From Thermoleophilaceae bacterium (GTDB lineage: Bacteria; Actinomycetota; Thermoleophilia; Solirubrobacterales; Thermoleophilaceae), in NCBI GenBank assembly GCA_013695885.1, contig JACCZP010000047.1, forward strand, positions 1 through 12,841: a stretch of DNA of 12,841 nt. Reading direction: 5' to 3'. Below the pieces are notes generated by a model. That model saw only the letters and a program-made list of their open reading frames with translations, was not told the origin of the DNA and did no database searches. This document shows, piece after piece, positions 6,834-12,841 of the stretch (position 1 is the first letter of the stretch; every line of letters starts with the position of its first letter). Made by a program: the position numbers and the translations under genes.

Positions 6834-6869
6834 CGGCCGTATCCGCATCTTGCGGACGAACGTCGGCCG
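6834..6869. other. Two-level hairpin between NIF3 and the 64-aa gene
   Basis: An inner perfect stem TCCGCA (6842-6847) / TGCGGA (6851-6856) with a 3-base loop is flanked by CGGCCG at 6834-6839 and 6864-6869, which can pair as an outer stem. It lies about 65 bases past the NIF3 stop on the minus strand. There is no T-tract, so it is either a non-canonical terminator or part of a structured leader. Confidence 0.35.
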
Positions 6870-6932
6870 CGAAGCGCTCGGGCCCGCGCGTCCGGCACTC
6901 AGCACTCGGCCTCGAGCCCGATCGGCGCCCCC

Positions 6933-7700
6933 TCACACCGGGTTCGGCACCGCCTCGAAGCGGTGCTCCACCCCGAAGCGCTCGGCCAGCAGCTCGCCGA
7001 GCCGGCGCACCCCGAAGGTCTCGGTGGCCCAGTGGCCGCCGGCCAGGAACGTGACGCCGCGCTCGCGCGCCTCGGCCATCGCCGGCTCCGAGGGCTCGCC
7101 GGTGATGAAGGCGTCGACGCCCAGGGCGGCCGCCTCGGCGAAGTACGACGCGCCGCCCCCCGAGAGCACGCCCACGCGGCGGACCGTCTCCGGACCGCCC
7201 TCGAGCACCAGCGGCGCGCGACCGAACGCAGCGCCGCATCGCTCGACGAGCTCTCGGAGGGGGATGCCGCCACCATCGCCGACGCAGCGGCCTACCCACC
7301 CGATGGTCCGTCCCCCGTGCTCGGCGAACGGCTCGGCCCGCTCGAGGCCGAGCGCCTCGCAGATCAGCGCGTTGTTGCCCACCTCGGGGTGCGCGTCGAG
7401 GGGAAGGTGGTAGGCGGCCAGGGAGAGGTCGGCGGCGAACAGGGCCTCGAGGCGGCCCTTCTGCTGGAGGTCGAGCACTCGAGGCTGCTTGTCCCACAGG
7501 ATCCCGTGGTGGCAGAGGACCAGGTCCGCGCCCGCGGCAGCCGCGCGGTCGAACAGCTCGCGGTGCGCGGAGACCCCGCTCACCACGACCCCCACCTCCC
7601 CGACGCCGGGCACCTGGAGGCCGTTCGGGCCGAAGTCGGGCCACTCGCGCGCGTCGAGGAGCTCGTCGAGGAAGGCGATCAGCTCGTCGCGCCCGGCCAC
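6933..7700 (-). CDS. NIF3-like (DUF34/YbgI) dinuclear metal-centre protein
   Basis: A 255-residue member of the universally distributed NIF3/DUF34 family, which forms ring-shaped hexamers with a two-metal site in each subunit; the biochemical role is unsettled and often mis-annotated as GTP cyclohydrolase type 1. The start region DFGPNGLQVPG (22-32) is a family hallmark. Metal ligands are visible as H64 and H65 in CHHGILW, H98 and D102 in AYHLPLDAH, and H223 and E227 in GGHWATETFG. The length matches the single-domain E. coli YbgI type, without the PII-like insertion of the long Gram-positive forms. The GTG start at 7700 has no Shine-Dalgarno site; a TACCGT hexamer ends 8 bases upstream. It is divergent from the 104-aa gene with 41 bases between, so a shared promoter region is likely. 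Confidence 0.93.
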   Translation of the reverse strand: MAGRDELIAFLDELLDAREWPDFGPNGLQVPGVGEVGVVVSGVSAHRELFDRAAAAGADLVLCHHGILWDKQPRVLDLQQKGRLEALFAADLSLAAYHLPLDAHPEVGNNALICEALGLERAEPFAEHGGRTIGWVGRCVGDGGGIPLRELVERCGAAFGRAPLVLEGGPETVRRVGVLSGGGASYFAEAAALGVDAFITGEPSEPAMAEARERGVTFLAGGHWATETFGVRRLGELLAERFGVEHRFEAVPNPV

Positions 7701-7708
7701 CGTCCGCC

Positions 7709-7714
7709 ACGGTA
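7709..7714 (-). promoter_or_regulatory. Candidate -10 hexamer TACCGT for NIF3 (leaderless)
   Basis: The minus strand reads TACCGT, fitting TAnnnT, and ends 8 bases before the GTG at 7700. With no ribosome site present, a leaderless message starting at or near the GTG is the simplest reading. Confidence 0.35.
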
Positions 7715-7729
7715 GAGCACCCGTCGGGT

Positions 7730-7735
7730 TACCCT
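7730..7735 (+). promoter_or_regulatory. Candidate -10 hexamer TACCCT for the PspC-ABC operon (leaderless)
   Basis: TACCCT fits TAnnnT and ends 6 bases before ATG 7742, so transcription would begin on the start codon. No Shine-Dalgarno site is present. It shares the 41-base divergent spacer with the NIF3 candidate. Confidence 0.4.
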
Positions 7736-7741
7736 TCCTCG

Positions 7742-8056
7742 ATGGTGTCGCGCGTGGACGACGAGGCAGAGGCCGGAGCGGTGCATGGCGCCGGCGGAGA
7801 GGCGGAGGAGCCGCCCGCCGAGCTGCTCGGCGACGAGCTGCTCGAGTCCTTGATGGACACCAACCTCTACTCGATGGGCGCGTTCTTCTCCGACCAGCAC
7901 CCCGAGCTCGTCGACGAGGTCATCGAGTGGAGCGAGGCCATCGAGCGCGACGGGCTCCGCGGGTACGCCGACGACCACGACCTGACCGTCGAGGAGTGCT
8001 TCAAGACCCTGCTCACGGGCCTCGCCGTGCGTTACTACAAGGCGGTGGCGGCATGA
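7742..8056 (+). CDS. Small acidic protein of unknown function, first gene of the PspC-ABC operon
   Basis: A 104-residue soluble protein without a membrane segment or recognisable motif. The first 30 residues are acidic and low in complexity (DDEAEAG, GGEAEEPPAE) and probably disordered. Residues 31-104 look mostly helical and are strongly acidic, with hydrophobic positions at regular spacing (ELLESLMDTNLYSMG, ELVDEVIEWSEAIE, LTVEECFKTLLTGLAVRYYK), suggesting a small helical bundle. The coding reading is supported by its ATGA overlap with the PspC gene and by ordered protein-like sequence. ATG 7742 is followed at once by GTG 7745; either could start. A TACCCT hexamer 6 bases upstream suggests a leaderless message. 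Its position suggests it works with PspC or the transporter, but the sequence gives no function. Confidence 0.75.
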   Translation: MVSRVDDEAEAGAVHGAGGEAEEPPAELLGDELLESLMDTNLYSMGAFFSDQHPELVDEVIEWSEAIERDGLRGYADDHDLTVEECFKTLLTGLAVRYYKAVAA

Positions 8057-8265
8057 GCTCGCGCGAGGTCGAGCCGGCGGGACGCGGCGGCCTGGTTCGT
8101 CCCCGGCGAGGGAAGATGATCGCGGGCGTCTGCGCGGCCATCGCGCGCCGCTTCGGGATGTCGGCGGGCCTCGTGAGGTTCCTGTTCCTGGTCTCCTGCA
8201 TCCTGCCCGGGCCGCAGTTCGTCATCTACCTGGCCGGCTGGATCCTGATACCCAGGGAGAGTTGA
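8053..8265 (+). CDS. PspC-domain small membrane protein
   Basis: A 70-residue protein made almost only of one PspC domain. After a basic leader (RGGLVRPRRGKM, 11-22) come the PspC landmarks: IAGVCAAIARRFGM (23-36), then a hydrophobic segment VRFLFLVSCIL (41-51) and a second, FVIYLAGWILIP (56-67), ending in PRES. In the phage-shock systems of enterobacteria PspC is an inner-membrane sensor or anchor that binds PspA/PspB under envelope stress; many actinobacterial PspC proteins occur without other psp genes, and no pspA is in this window. ATG 8053 overlaps the previous stop (ATGA), and its own TGA overlaps the TTG start of the ABC gene (TTGA), so translation of the three is likely coupled. The frame is open far upstream, but the ATG gives the right domain boundary. 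Confidence 0.9.
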   Translation: MSSREVEPAGRGGLVRPRRGKMIAGVCAAIARRFGMSAGLVRFLFLVSCILPGPQFVIYLAGWILIPRES

Positions 8266-10217
8266 CCGGCACGCTGCCGAGCGCCTCCGGCTCCGAGCCG
8301 CTCTCCGTCGAGGCGTCGGACATCACGGTGCGGGTGGGCTCCGGGTCCGGCTCCCGAATCACCTGGGAGCGGCCGAACTTCGTGCTCAGGGACGAGGGTC
8401 GTCACCAGATCCTCGCCCGCTCCTCGTTGCGCTTCGAGCTCGGAGAGCTCGCCGCGGTGATCGGCGAGAGCGGGGCGGGGAAGACCACGCTCCTGCGCAC
8501 CCTCGCCGGGGTCACGAGCCCGACCCGTGGGCAGGTCATGGTCGGCGGGCGCCCGGTGCGCGAGGTGCGCGGCCAGATCGGCTACGTGCCCCAGGAGAGC
8601 ATCGTGCACGACGGGCTGAGCGTGCGGGAGGCCCTTGACTACGCCGCCCGCCTGAGGTTGCCGATGACCGCACGGCGAGCCGACATCGATGCGGCGGTCG
8701 CGCGCGTGCTCGACGAGCTCGACCTCGGCTCCCAAGCCCGTGTGCGGATCAGGAGCCTCTCGGGCGGCCAGCGCAAGCGTGTGGCCGTGGGCACGGAGCT
8801 GCTGAACCGTCCCGGACTGCTGTTCCTCGACGAGCCCACCACCGGGCTCGATCCCGCGCTCGAGGCGCGGCTCATGGGTCTCTTCCGCACCCTGGCCGAC
8901 CATGGGAGGACGCTGGTGGTGGCCACCCACGCGACGAGGAGCCTGAGCCTCTGCGACAAGCTTGCGGTGATCGGCCGGGGCGGCAACCTCGCGTTCTTCG
9001 GAGCCCCCGAGGAGAGCCTGCGCTTCTTCGGGGTCAGCTCCTTCGACGCCATCTACCAGGCGCTGCTCGACCGCCCGGCGCACCGCTGGCGCAGCGAGTT
9101 CGAGCAGCGCGGGGCGCGGTCGCGGAACGATCTCCCGGCGCACGGGGTGGAGCCCGTCCCGTCCGGCGAGCCTCCGGCCGGGTCCGAGCAGGAGCCCGGG
9201 AGGGACAGCCGGCGGCCAACGCCGGCGAGCCCACTGCCCGGGCCCGAGGAGACCTCGGCGCAGCCCGGGAGGAGCCCGCGACGCCCGCTCCGCCGTGTGG
9301 CGCGGCACACCCGCGCGCTGTCGGCCCGCTACGCGCGGCTGTTCCTGCGCGACCGCCGCACCCTCTTCCTCCTGCTCCTCCAGGCTCCACTCATCGCCGG
9401 GGCGATCGTCTCTGTCTTCGATCCCTCGGTGTTCCTCCGCCGGGACCTGCGCGTCGACCCCGAGCTGGTGGACCTCGCCGAGCGCCTCGGCGCCGATGCT
9501 CTGCGCCAGCTCGAGATCGGCTCGCTGCTCGAGCTGCTCAAGGACGCGGGCAGCAACCCGCTCCGGGCGGCGCAGCTCCTGTACGCGCTGGTGATCGCGG
9601 CGATCTTCCTCGGCTCGATCAACTCCGCGCGGGAGGTGGTCAAGGAGCGGGGCATCGTGGAGCGAGAGTCCGCCGCGGGCGTCGGGTCCGGGTGCTACCT
9701 GGCGTCGAAGCTCGTGGTGCTCCTCGCCCTCGTCGTCGCACAGGTGGCGCTCATGTGCGCCGTCGTCTTCGTGTTCCGGCCTCTGGACGCGCCCGACTCG
9801 GCACACGTGATGGTGTTCGGCACGCTGGTCCTGGTGGCCTTCGCCGCGGTGGCGATGGGGCTCCTGATCTCGGCCGCCACCCGGACCCAGGAGCAGGCGA
9901 TCGGAGTCATCCCCCTCACGCTGATCCCGCAGCTCCTCTTCACCGGCGCGCTCGTGCCCGTGGCACAGATGGGAGAGCCCGTGGCCACGATCAGCGCCGT
10001 CGCCTACGGGCAGTCCGCGTTCGCGGGGCTGGGGGCGGCGATCGACCTCAACGCGCGTATCGCCGACAACCCGGCGTTCGCCCGGCTCGACGAGTTCGGC
10101 ACGAGCTTCTTCGCGGTCGCCCCGGCCGACGTCGTCGCGTCGCTCGGCGGGTTCCTCCTCGCGTTCCTGCTCCTCACGCTTGTCCTGCTGCCCCGGCGCC
10201 GCAAGCCGGCGCGCTAG
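8262..10217 (+). CDS. ABC transporter, fused ATP-binding and ABC-2 permease (ABCG-like)
   Basis: A 651-residue half-transporter, probably working as a dimer in export of a lipid or other hydrophobic substrate. The ATPase comes first: Walker A GESGAGKTT (68-76), Q-loop Q111, signature LSGGQRKR (166-173), Walker B LLFLDEP with D190/E191, D-loop TTGLDP (193-198), H-loop H223. The segment FFGAPEESLRFFGV (245-258) ends the domain. A Pro/Gly/Arg/Glu-rich, probably disordered linker (about 280-345) leads to the permease, with six likely membrane segments near 366-386, 437-455, 482-505, 515-538, 548-566 and 626-645 and the REVVKERGIVERES box (457-470) typical of this class. This order matches Mycobacterium tuberculosis Rv1747, but without its N-terminal FHA domains. 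It starts at TTG 8262, overlapping the PspC stop, with AGGGAG 2 bases upstream. Confidence 0.95.
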   Translation: MTGTLPSASGSEPLSVEASDITVRVGSGSGSRITWERPNFVLRDEGRHQILARSSLRFELGELAAVIGESGAGKTTLLRTLAGVTSPTRGQVMVGGRPVREVRGQIGYVPQESIVHDGLSVREALDYAARLRLPMTARRADIDAAVARVLDELDLGSQARVRIRSLSGGQRKRVAVGTELLNRPGLLFLDEPTTGLDPALEARLMGLFRTLADHGRTLVVATHATRSLSLCDKLAVIGRGGNLAFFGAPEESLRFFGVSSFDAIYQALLDRPAHRWRSEFEQRGARSRNDLPAHGVEPVPSGEPPAGSEQEPGRDSRRPTPASPLPGPEETSAQPGRSPRRPLRRVARHTRALSARYARLFLRDRRTLFLLLLQAPLIAGAIVSVFDPSVFLRRDLRVDPELVDLAERLGADALRQLEIGSLLELLKDAGSNPLRAAQLLYALVIAAIFLGSINSAREVVKERGIVERESAAGVGSGCYLASKLVVLLALVVAQVALMCAVVFVFRPLDAPDSAHVMVFGTLVLVAFAAVAMGLLISAATRTQEQAIGVIPLTLIPQLLFTGALVPVAQMGEPVATISAVAYGQSAFAGLGAAIDLNARIADNPAFARLDEFGTSFFAVAPADVVASLGGFLLAFLLLTLVLLPRRRKPAR

Positions 10218-10254
10218 AGCCGGCGCGGCAAACGGCGGGCTGGCCGGCGGGGGC

Positions 10255-11172
10255 TCAGGCCGCGGCCGTGGGAAGGGAGCCTCCCTCCCCCAGGGCGGAG
10301 CGCAGCGTCTCGGCGAGGGTCCGCGGGCGGACGTCGAACAGCGCGGCCCCCGAGCCGTCGGTGACCACGGTCTCGGTGGAGAGGCCCTCGACCAGAGGTC
10401 GGGCCACCCCGGCGTCGACCGAGGTGACCAGCCCGATCCACAGGGCGGAGAGGCGCGGCGAGAGCACGGGCACCGGCAGCTTCGGCCGCGGCGAGCGCCC
10501 GAGCGCGGCGGCCATCGCGTCGAGCATCTCGCGGTAGGAGAGCACGTCCGGACCGCCGATCTGCACCTCGCGCCCCTCCGAGGACGGCGTCTCGGGCGCC
10601 GCGGCGAGGTAGGTGAGCACATCGTCGATCCCGATGGGCTGGGTGCGCGTGGACAGCCACGACGGGGCGATCATCACCGGCAGACGCTCGACCAGGTGAC
10701 GGAGGACCTTGAACGACGCGCTCTCGGCGCCCACCACCATCGCAGCGCGGAAGTAGGTGAGCGGCGGCCCCTGTGCGCGCAGGGTCTCGGCGGTCTCGTG
10801 GCGGCTGCGAAGGTGACGCGAGGTCGGCTGCTGCCCGAGCCCGCCGAGGTAGACCACCCGTGAGACTCCCTCGTCGGAAGCCATCCGCGCGAATGCGCGG
10901 GCGGCAGCGCGCTCGCGTTCCTCGAAGTCCCCGTCGCCTCCGCGGCCCATGCCGTGGATCAGGTAGTAGGCGACGTCGACGCCCCGCCCCGCCCCCTCGA
11001 GGGTCTCTGGGCTGGAGACGTCCCCCTCGTGCAGCTCGAGCCCCGCGCTCTCGAGGTGCCCGGCCTTCTCACGGTCGCGCACCAGGCAGCGCACGTCGGC
11101 GCCGCCCTCGGAGAGCCGCTCCGCCAGGTGGGACCCCACGAAGCCGGTGGCACCGGTGACGAGCGCGCGCAT
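10255..11172 (-). CDS. Atypical SDR NAD(P)-binding protein, YbjT/NmrA-like
   Basis: A 305-residue Rossmann-fold protein. The dinucleotide-binding loop is TGATGFVG (6-13), followed by VRDREK (31-36) for the cofactor ribose or phosphate, EGDVSS (49-54) and the characteristic DVAYYLIHGMG (66-76). RHLRSRHETAETLR (119-132) and the YFRAAMVVGAES stretch (140-151) also fit the atypical SDR_a5/NmrA-type group. The classical YxxxK catalytic pair is not evident, so it may bind NAD(P)H without ordinary dehydrogenase activity. Resemblance is closest to the N-terminal two-thirds of YbjT-type proteins, which usually continue into a DUF2867 domain; here the protein ends before it. ATG 11172 has no good ribosome site. 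It follows the glycoside hydrolase gene after 37 bases and may share its transcript. It converges on the ABC gene with 37 bases between stops. Confidence 0.88.
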   Translation of the reverse strand: MRALVTGATGFVGSHLAERLSEGGADVRCLVRDREKAGHLESAGLELHEGDVSSPETLEGAGRGVDVAYYLIHGMGRGGDGDFEERERAAARAFARMASDEGVSRVVYLGGLGQQPTSRHLRSRHETAETLRAQGPPLTYFRAAMVVGAESASFKVLRHLVERLPVMIAPSWLSTRTQPIGIDDVLTYLAAAPETPSSEGREVQIGGPDVLSYREMLDAMAAALGRSPRPKLPVPVLSPRLSALWIGLVTSVDAGVARPLVEGLSTETVVTDGSGAALFDVRPRTLAETLRSALGEGGSLPTAAA

Positions 11173-11209
11173 CTAGGTGGTTACGAGCGCCGAGAGCCCG
11201 CGGATGTAC

Positions 11210-12841
11210 CTAGCGCAGTGGCTCGGTCTGGCGGTAGAGACGGGCGGTGACGTCGAACGCCGGCTTGCGCGCGCCGTTCTCCTCGATCAGGCCCTTGTTG
11301 TTGAACGGCGGGTTCGGCTGTGGATTGCCGCCGTCCCACTCCGGGCGGACCTTGAAGTCACGGAGGATCCACGCGATCGCCCCGCCGATGTAGGGCTTGT
11401 CGTCGTAGGCGCGCACGTGGAAGTCCATGAAGTCGTTCTGGAACTCGAAGGTGCCCTTCTCGTCCACCGGGCCGTTGCGGTTCGACTCGGCTCCGAACTC
11501 CGTGACGAACAGCGACTGGCGGGGGTAGGACTTGTGCAGCGAGTCGAAGAACGGCCCCAGGTTGCTGCGGTCGGCCACCGAGCCGCCGGGACCCGGGTAC
11601 CACCCGAAGTAGGAGTTCACCCCGAGGATGTCGAGCCGGCGGTAGATGCCCGGCCGCGGCAGGCCCGGGTAGCCCGCGAAGTCGATCGAGGTCAGCCGGC
11701 TCGGGTCCAGACGGTTGGCCAGCCGGTCGGCCGCGGCCACGTAGGCGTTCTGGTTGTCGGTCGGCCGGGCGCCGAGCTCGTTGGCCACCGACCATACGAA
11801 GACCGACGGGTGATTCTGGTCGCGCCGGATCGTGTCCTCGAGGTACCGCAGGCCCTTCTCGCGGACGGACTTCAGCTTGATGAACTGGTCGCCCACCTGG
11901 TAGAAGGGGATCTGGTTGTAGATGAGGATCCCGGACCGGTCTGCCATCTCGTAGAACGAGGGGTGCAGCGGGTAGTGCGCACGGGTGACCGTGGCTCCGA
12001 GGTCGCGCAGCGAGTTGAAGATCTGGGCGCGCTGCGCCGGCCCGAGGGCAGCCCCCACGCCGGGCGCCTCCTCGTGGATGCTTGCACCCCGCAGCGCCAC
12101 CGGGCGACCGTTCAGCAGCATGCGCCCCTCGCGGTTGACGTTGAAGGATCGGATCCCGAAGTGGGTGCGGAACGTCGAGCCTCCTGCCGAGGCGCGCGCG
12201 CGGTAGAGCTCGGGCGAGCCGGGCTCCCAGAGACGGGGGTTCGGGATCCGCACGCGGGCGCTCACCTGGCGGGTGCCGCGCCCGGGAAGGCTCACCTCGC
12301 GGAAGGGCACCCGACGGCCGGCCACGGTCGCGTTCAGGCGGACCGCCCCCCGTCCACCGCCCGCGCGGCGCAGCGTCGCGGTGACCACCGCGGTGGCCGC
12401 GCACCGCCGGCAGGGCAGGACCGGCCGGACGCCGAAGTCGACGATGTCGACGGTGCCCACGCGGCGCAGGTAGACCTCGCGGAGGATGCCGTTGTAGTTC
12501 CACCAGCCGCCGCCCGGCGCTCCGCTGGCCTGATCGCGGGCGCCCGGGAAGTCGGCGGCCTGGCGGCGGTTGTCCACGCGGACCACCAGGCGGTTGGTTC
12601 CGCGCTTCATCTTGCTGGCCGGAATCTCGAACGGGATGTCGTCGCCCTCATGGCGGCCGATCTCCCGGCCATTCAGGTACACCCGGGCGCGGAAGTTCAC
12701 GGCCTCGAAGCGGAAGACGAAGTTGCGGCCGCTCGGGGGGCGGAAGTCCTTGCGGTACCAATTGACCGTGCCGCGCTGGCTCTCCGGGGAGTTGTCCTCG
12801 GCGTTCGAGGCGTTCGGGACGGTGATCCGGCTCCAGCCCTC
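11210..12841 (-). CDS. Glycoside hydrolase family 2 (beta-galactosidase/beta-glucuronidase-like), 5' end outside window
   Basis: At least 543 residues are visible, and the frame stays open to the window edge. The 47 codons before the internal GTG at 12700 continue the N-terminal sugar-binding domain (WSRITVPN, VNWYRKDF, then FRARVYLNGREIG), so the gene begins beyond 12841. Numbering from that GTG, the family hallmark NYNGILREVYL is at 68-78, an immunoglobulin-like domain covers about 85-185, and a TIM barrel about 190-480. Catalytic residues are visible: NE (308-309, E309 as acid/base, codon 11774-11776) and TEFGAE (400-405, E401 nucleophile, codon 11498-11500). RGASIHEE (204-211) and TRAHYP (239-244) also fit. 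It would release terminal beta-linked sugars or uronic acids; the exact sugar and any signal peptide cannot be seen. A stop at 11210 leaves 37 bases before the SDR gene. Confidence 0.93.
   Translation of the reverse strand, partial: EGWSRITVPNASNAEDNSPESQRGTVNWYRKDFRPPSGRNFVFRFEAVNFRARVYLNGREIGRHEGDDIPFEIPASKMKRGTNRLVVRVDNRRQAADFPGARDQASGAPGGGWWNYNGILREVYLRRVGTVDIVDFGVRPVLPCRRCAATAVVTATLRRAGGGRGAVRLNATVAGRRVPFREVSLPGRGTRQVSARVRIPNPRLWEPGSPELYRARASAGGSTFRTHFGIRSFNVNREGRMLLNGRPVALRGASIHEEAPGVGAALGPAQRAQIFNSLRDLGATVTRAHYPLHPSFYEMADRSGILIYNQIPFYQVGDQFIKLKSVREKGLRYLEDTIRRDQNHPSVFVWSVANELGARPTDNQNAYVAAADRLANRLDPSRLTSIDFAGYPGLPRPGIYRRLDILGVNSYFGWYPGPGGSVADRSNLGPFFDSLHKSYPRQSLFVTEFGAESNRNGPVDEKGTFEFQNDFMDFHVRAYDDKPYIGGAIAWILRDFKVRPEWDGGNPQPNPPFNNKGLIEENGARKPAFDVTARLYRQTEPLR

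Noticed and set aside
6405..6932. A known riboswitch (TPP, cobalamin, SAM, glycine, c-di-GMP) or a tRNA in the spacers
   Set aside because: I looked for their conserved boxes and for a T-loop sequence and found none. The hairpins do not fit a known class by eye; a covariance-model search would be needed to exclude them.
5623..7710. A 695-codon minus-strand frame overlapping the acyl-CoA synthetase and NIF3 genes
   Set aside because: It crosses two well-supported genes and a non-coding spacer in another frame, and its translation is Arg/Ala/Gly-rich without motifs.
7489..8052. An upstream extension of the PspC frame
   Set aside because: The translation before residue M at 8053 is arginine-rich and overlaps both the NIF3 gene and the 104-aa gene; the ATGA overlap gives a natural start.
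10218..10254. A terminator between the convergent ABC and SDR genes
   Set aside because: The spacer is GC-rich with repeated GCCGGCG words, but I could not find one clear stem-loop with a T-tract.
8226..10622. A 798-codon open frame on the minus strand opposite the ABC transporter
   Set aside because: It is low-complexity Arg/Gly/Glu/His-rich translation with no motif, and lies antisense to a gene with complete ABC motifs. It is a by-product of high G+C codon use.
11210..12700. A glycoside hydrolase gene starting at GTG 12700
   Set aside because: The frame continues without a stop to 12841 and encodes typical GH2 N-terminal domain sequence, so the GTG is an internal valine codon.

Overview
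The window is very G+C-rich (about 70% by eye) bacterial chromosome, densely packed with long open frames on both strands, GTG/TTG starts and stop/start overlaps. The gene set (a Rv1747-like fused ATPase-permease, a small PspC protein, an S13 D-Ala-D-Ala carboxypeptidase, an arginine-rich patatin) and the probable leaderless starts suggest a high-GC actinobacterium, possibly of the Thermoleophilia. That placement is inference; no marker gene is present.

Layout. 23-307 (+) is a small single-pass membrane protein of unknown function. 315-1559 (-) is a secreted PBP4-type carboxypeptidase, divergent from a patatin-like lipid hydrolase at 1609-2874 (+). The patatin ends in a 4-base stop-stop overlap with a run of minus-strand genes: an acyl-CoA synthetase (6404-4596), a polytopic membrane protein (4539-4042) and a PLP aminotransferase (4037-2871), the last two only 4 bases apart. 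Upstream of these are a 64-aa HTH-like or IF-2-N-like small protein (6767-6573) and a NIF3/DUF34 metal-binding protein (7700-6933). Divergent from NIF3 is a three-gene plus-strand operon with ATGA and TTGA overlaps: a 104-aa acidic protein of unknown function, a 70-aa PspC-domain protein, and a 651-aa ABC ATPase-permease fusion (7742-10217). It converges with a YbjT-like atypical SDR protein (11172-10255), which lies 37 bases downstream of a family 2 glycoside hydrolase whose 5' end is outside the window (from 12841 to 11210).

How they fit together. Most products act at the cell envelope or on lipids (peptidoglycan trimming, phospholipid hydrolysis, fatty acid activation, ABC export, PspC envelope stress). 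They are not one pathway, and the region looks like ordinary core or soft-core chromosome. No tRNA, rRNA, IS element, CRISPR array, phage gene or toxin-antitoxin pair was seen. No gene-free stretch exceeds 300 bases. The two longest, 6405-6572 and 6768-6932, flank the 64-aa gene. They hold several hairpins and two copies of a short related motif, and are the most interesting non-coding part of the window. The best candidate for an undescribed protein system is the coupled unknown-PspC-ABC operon.
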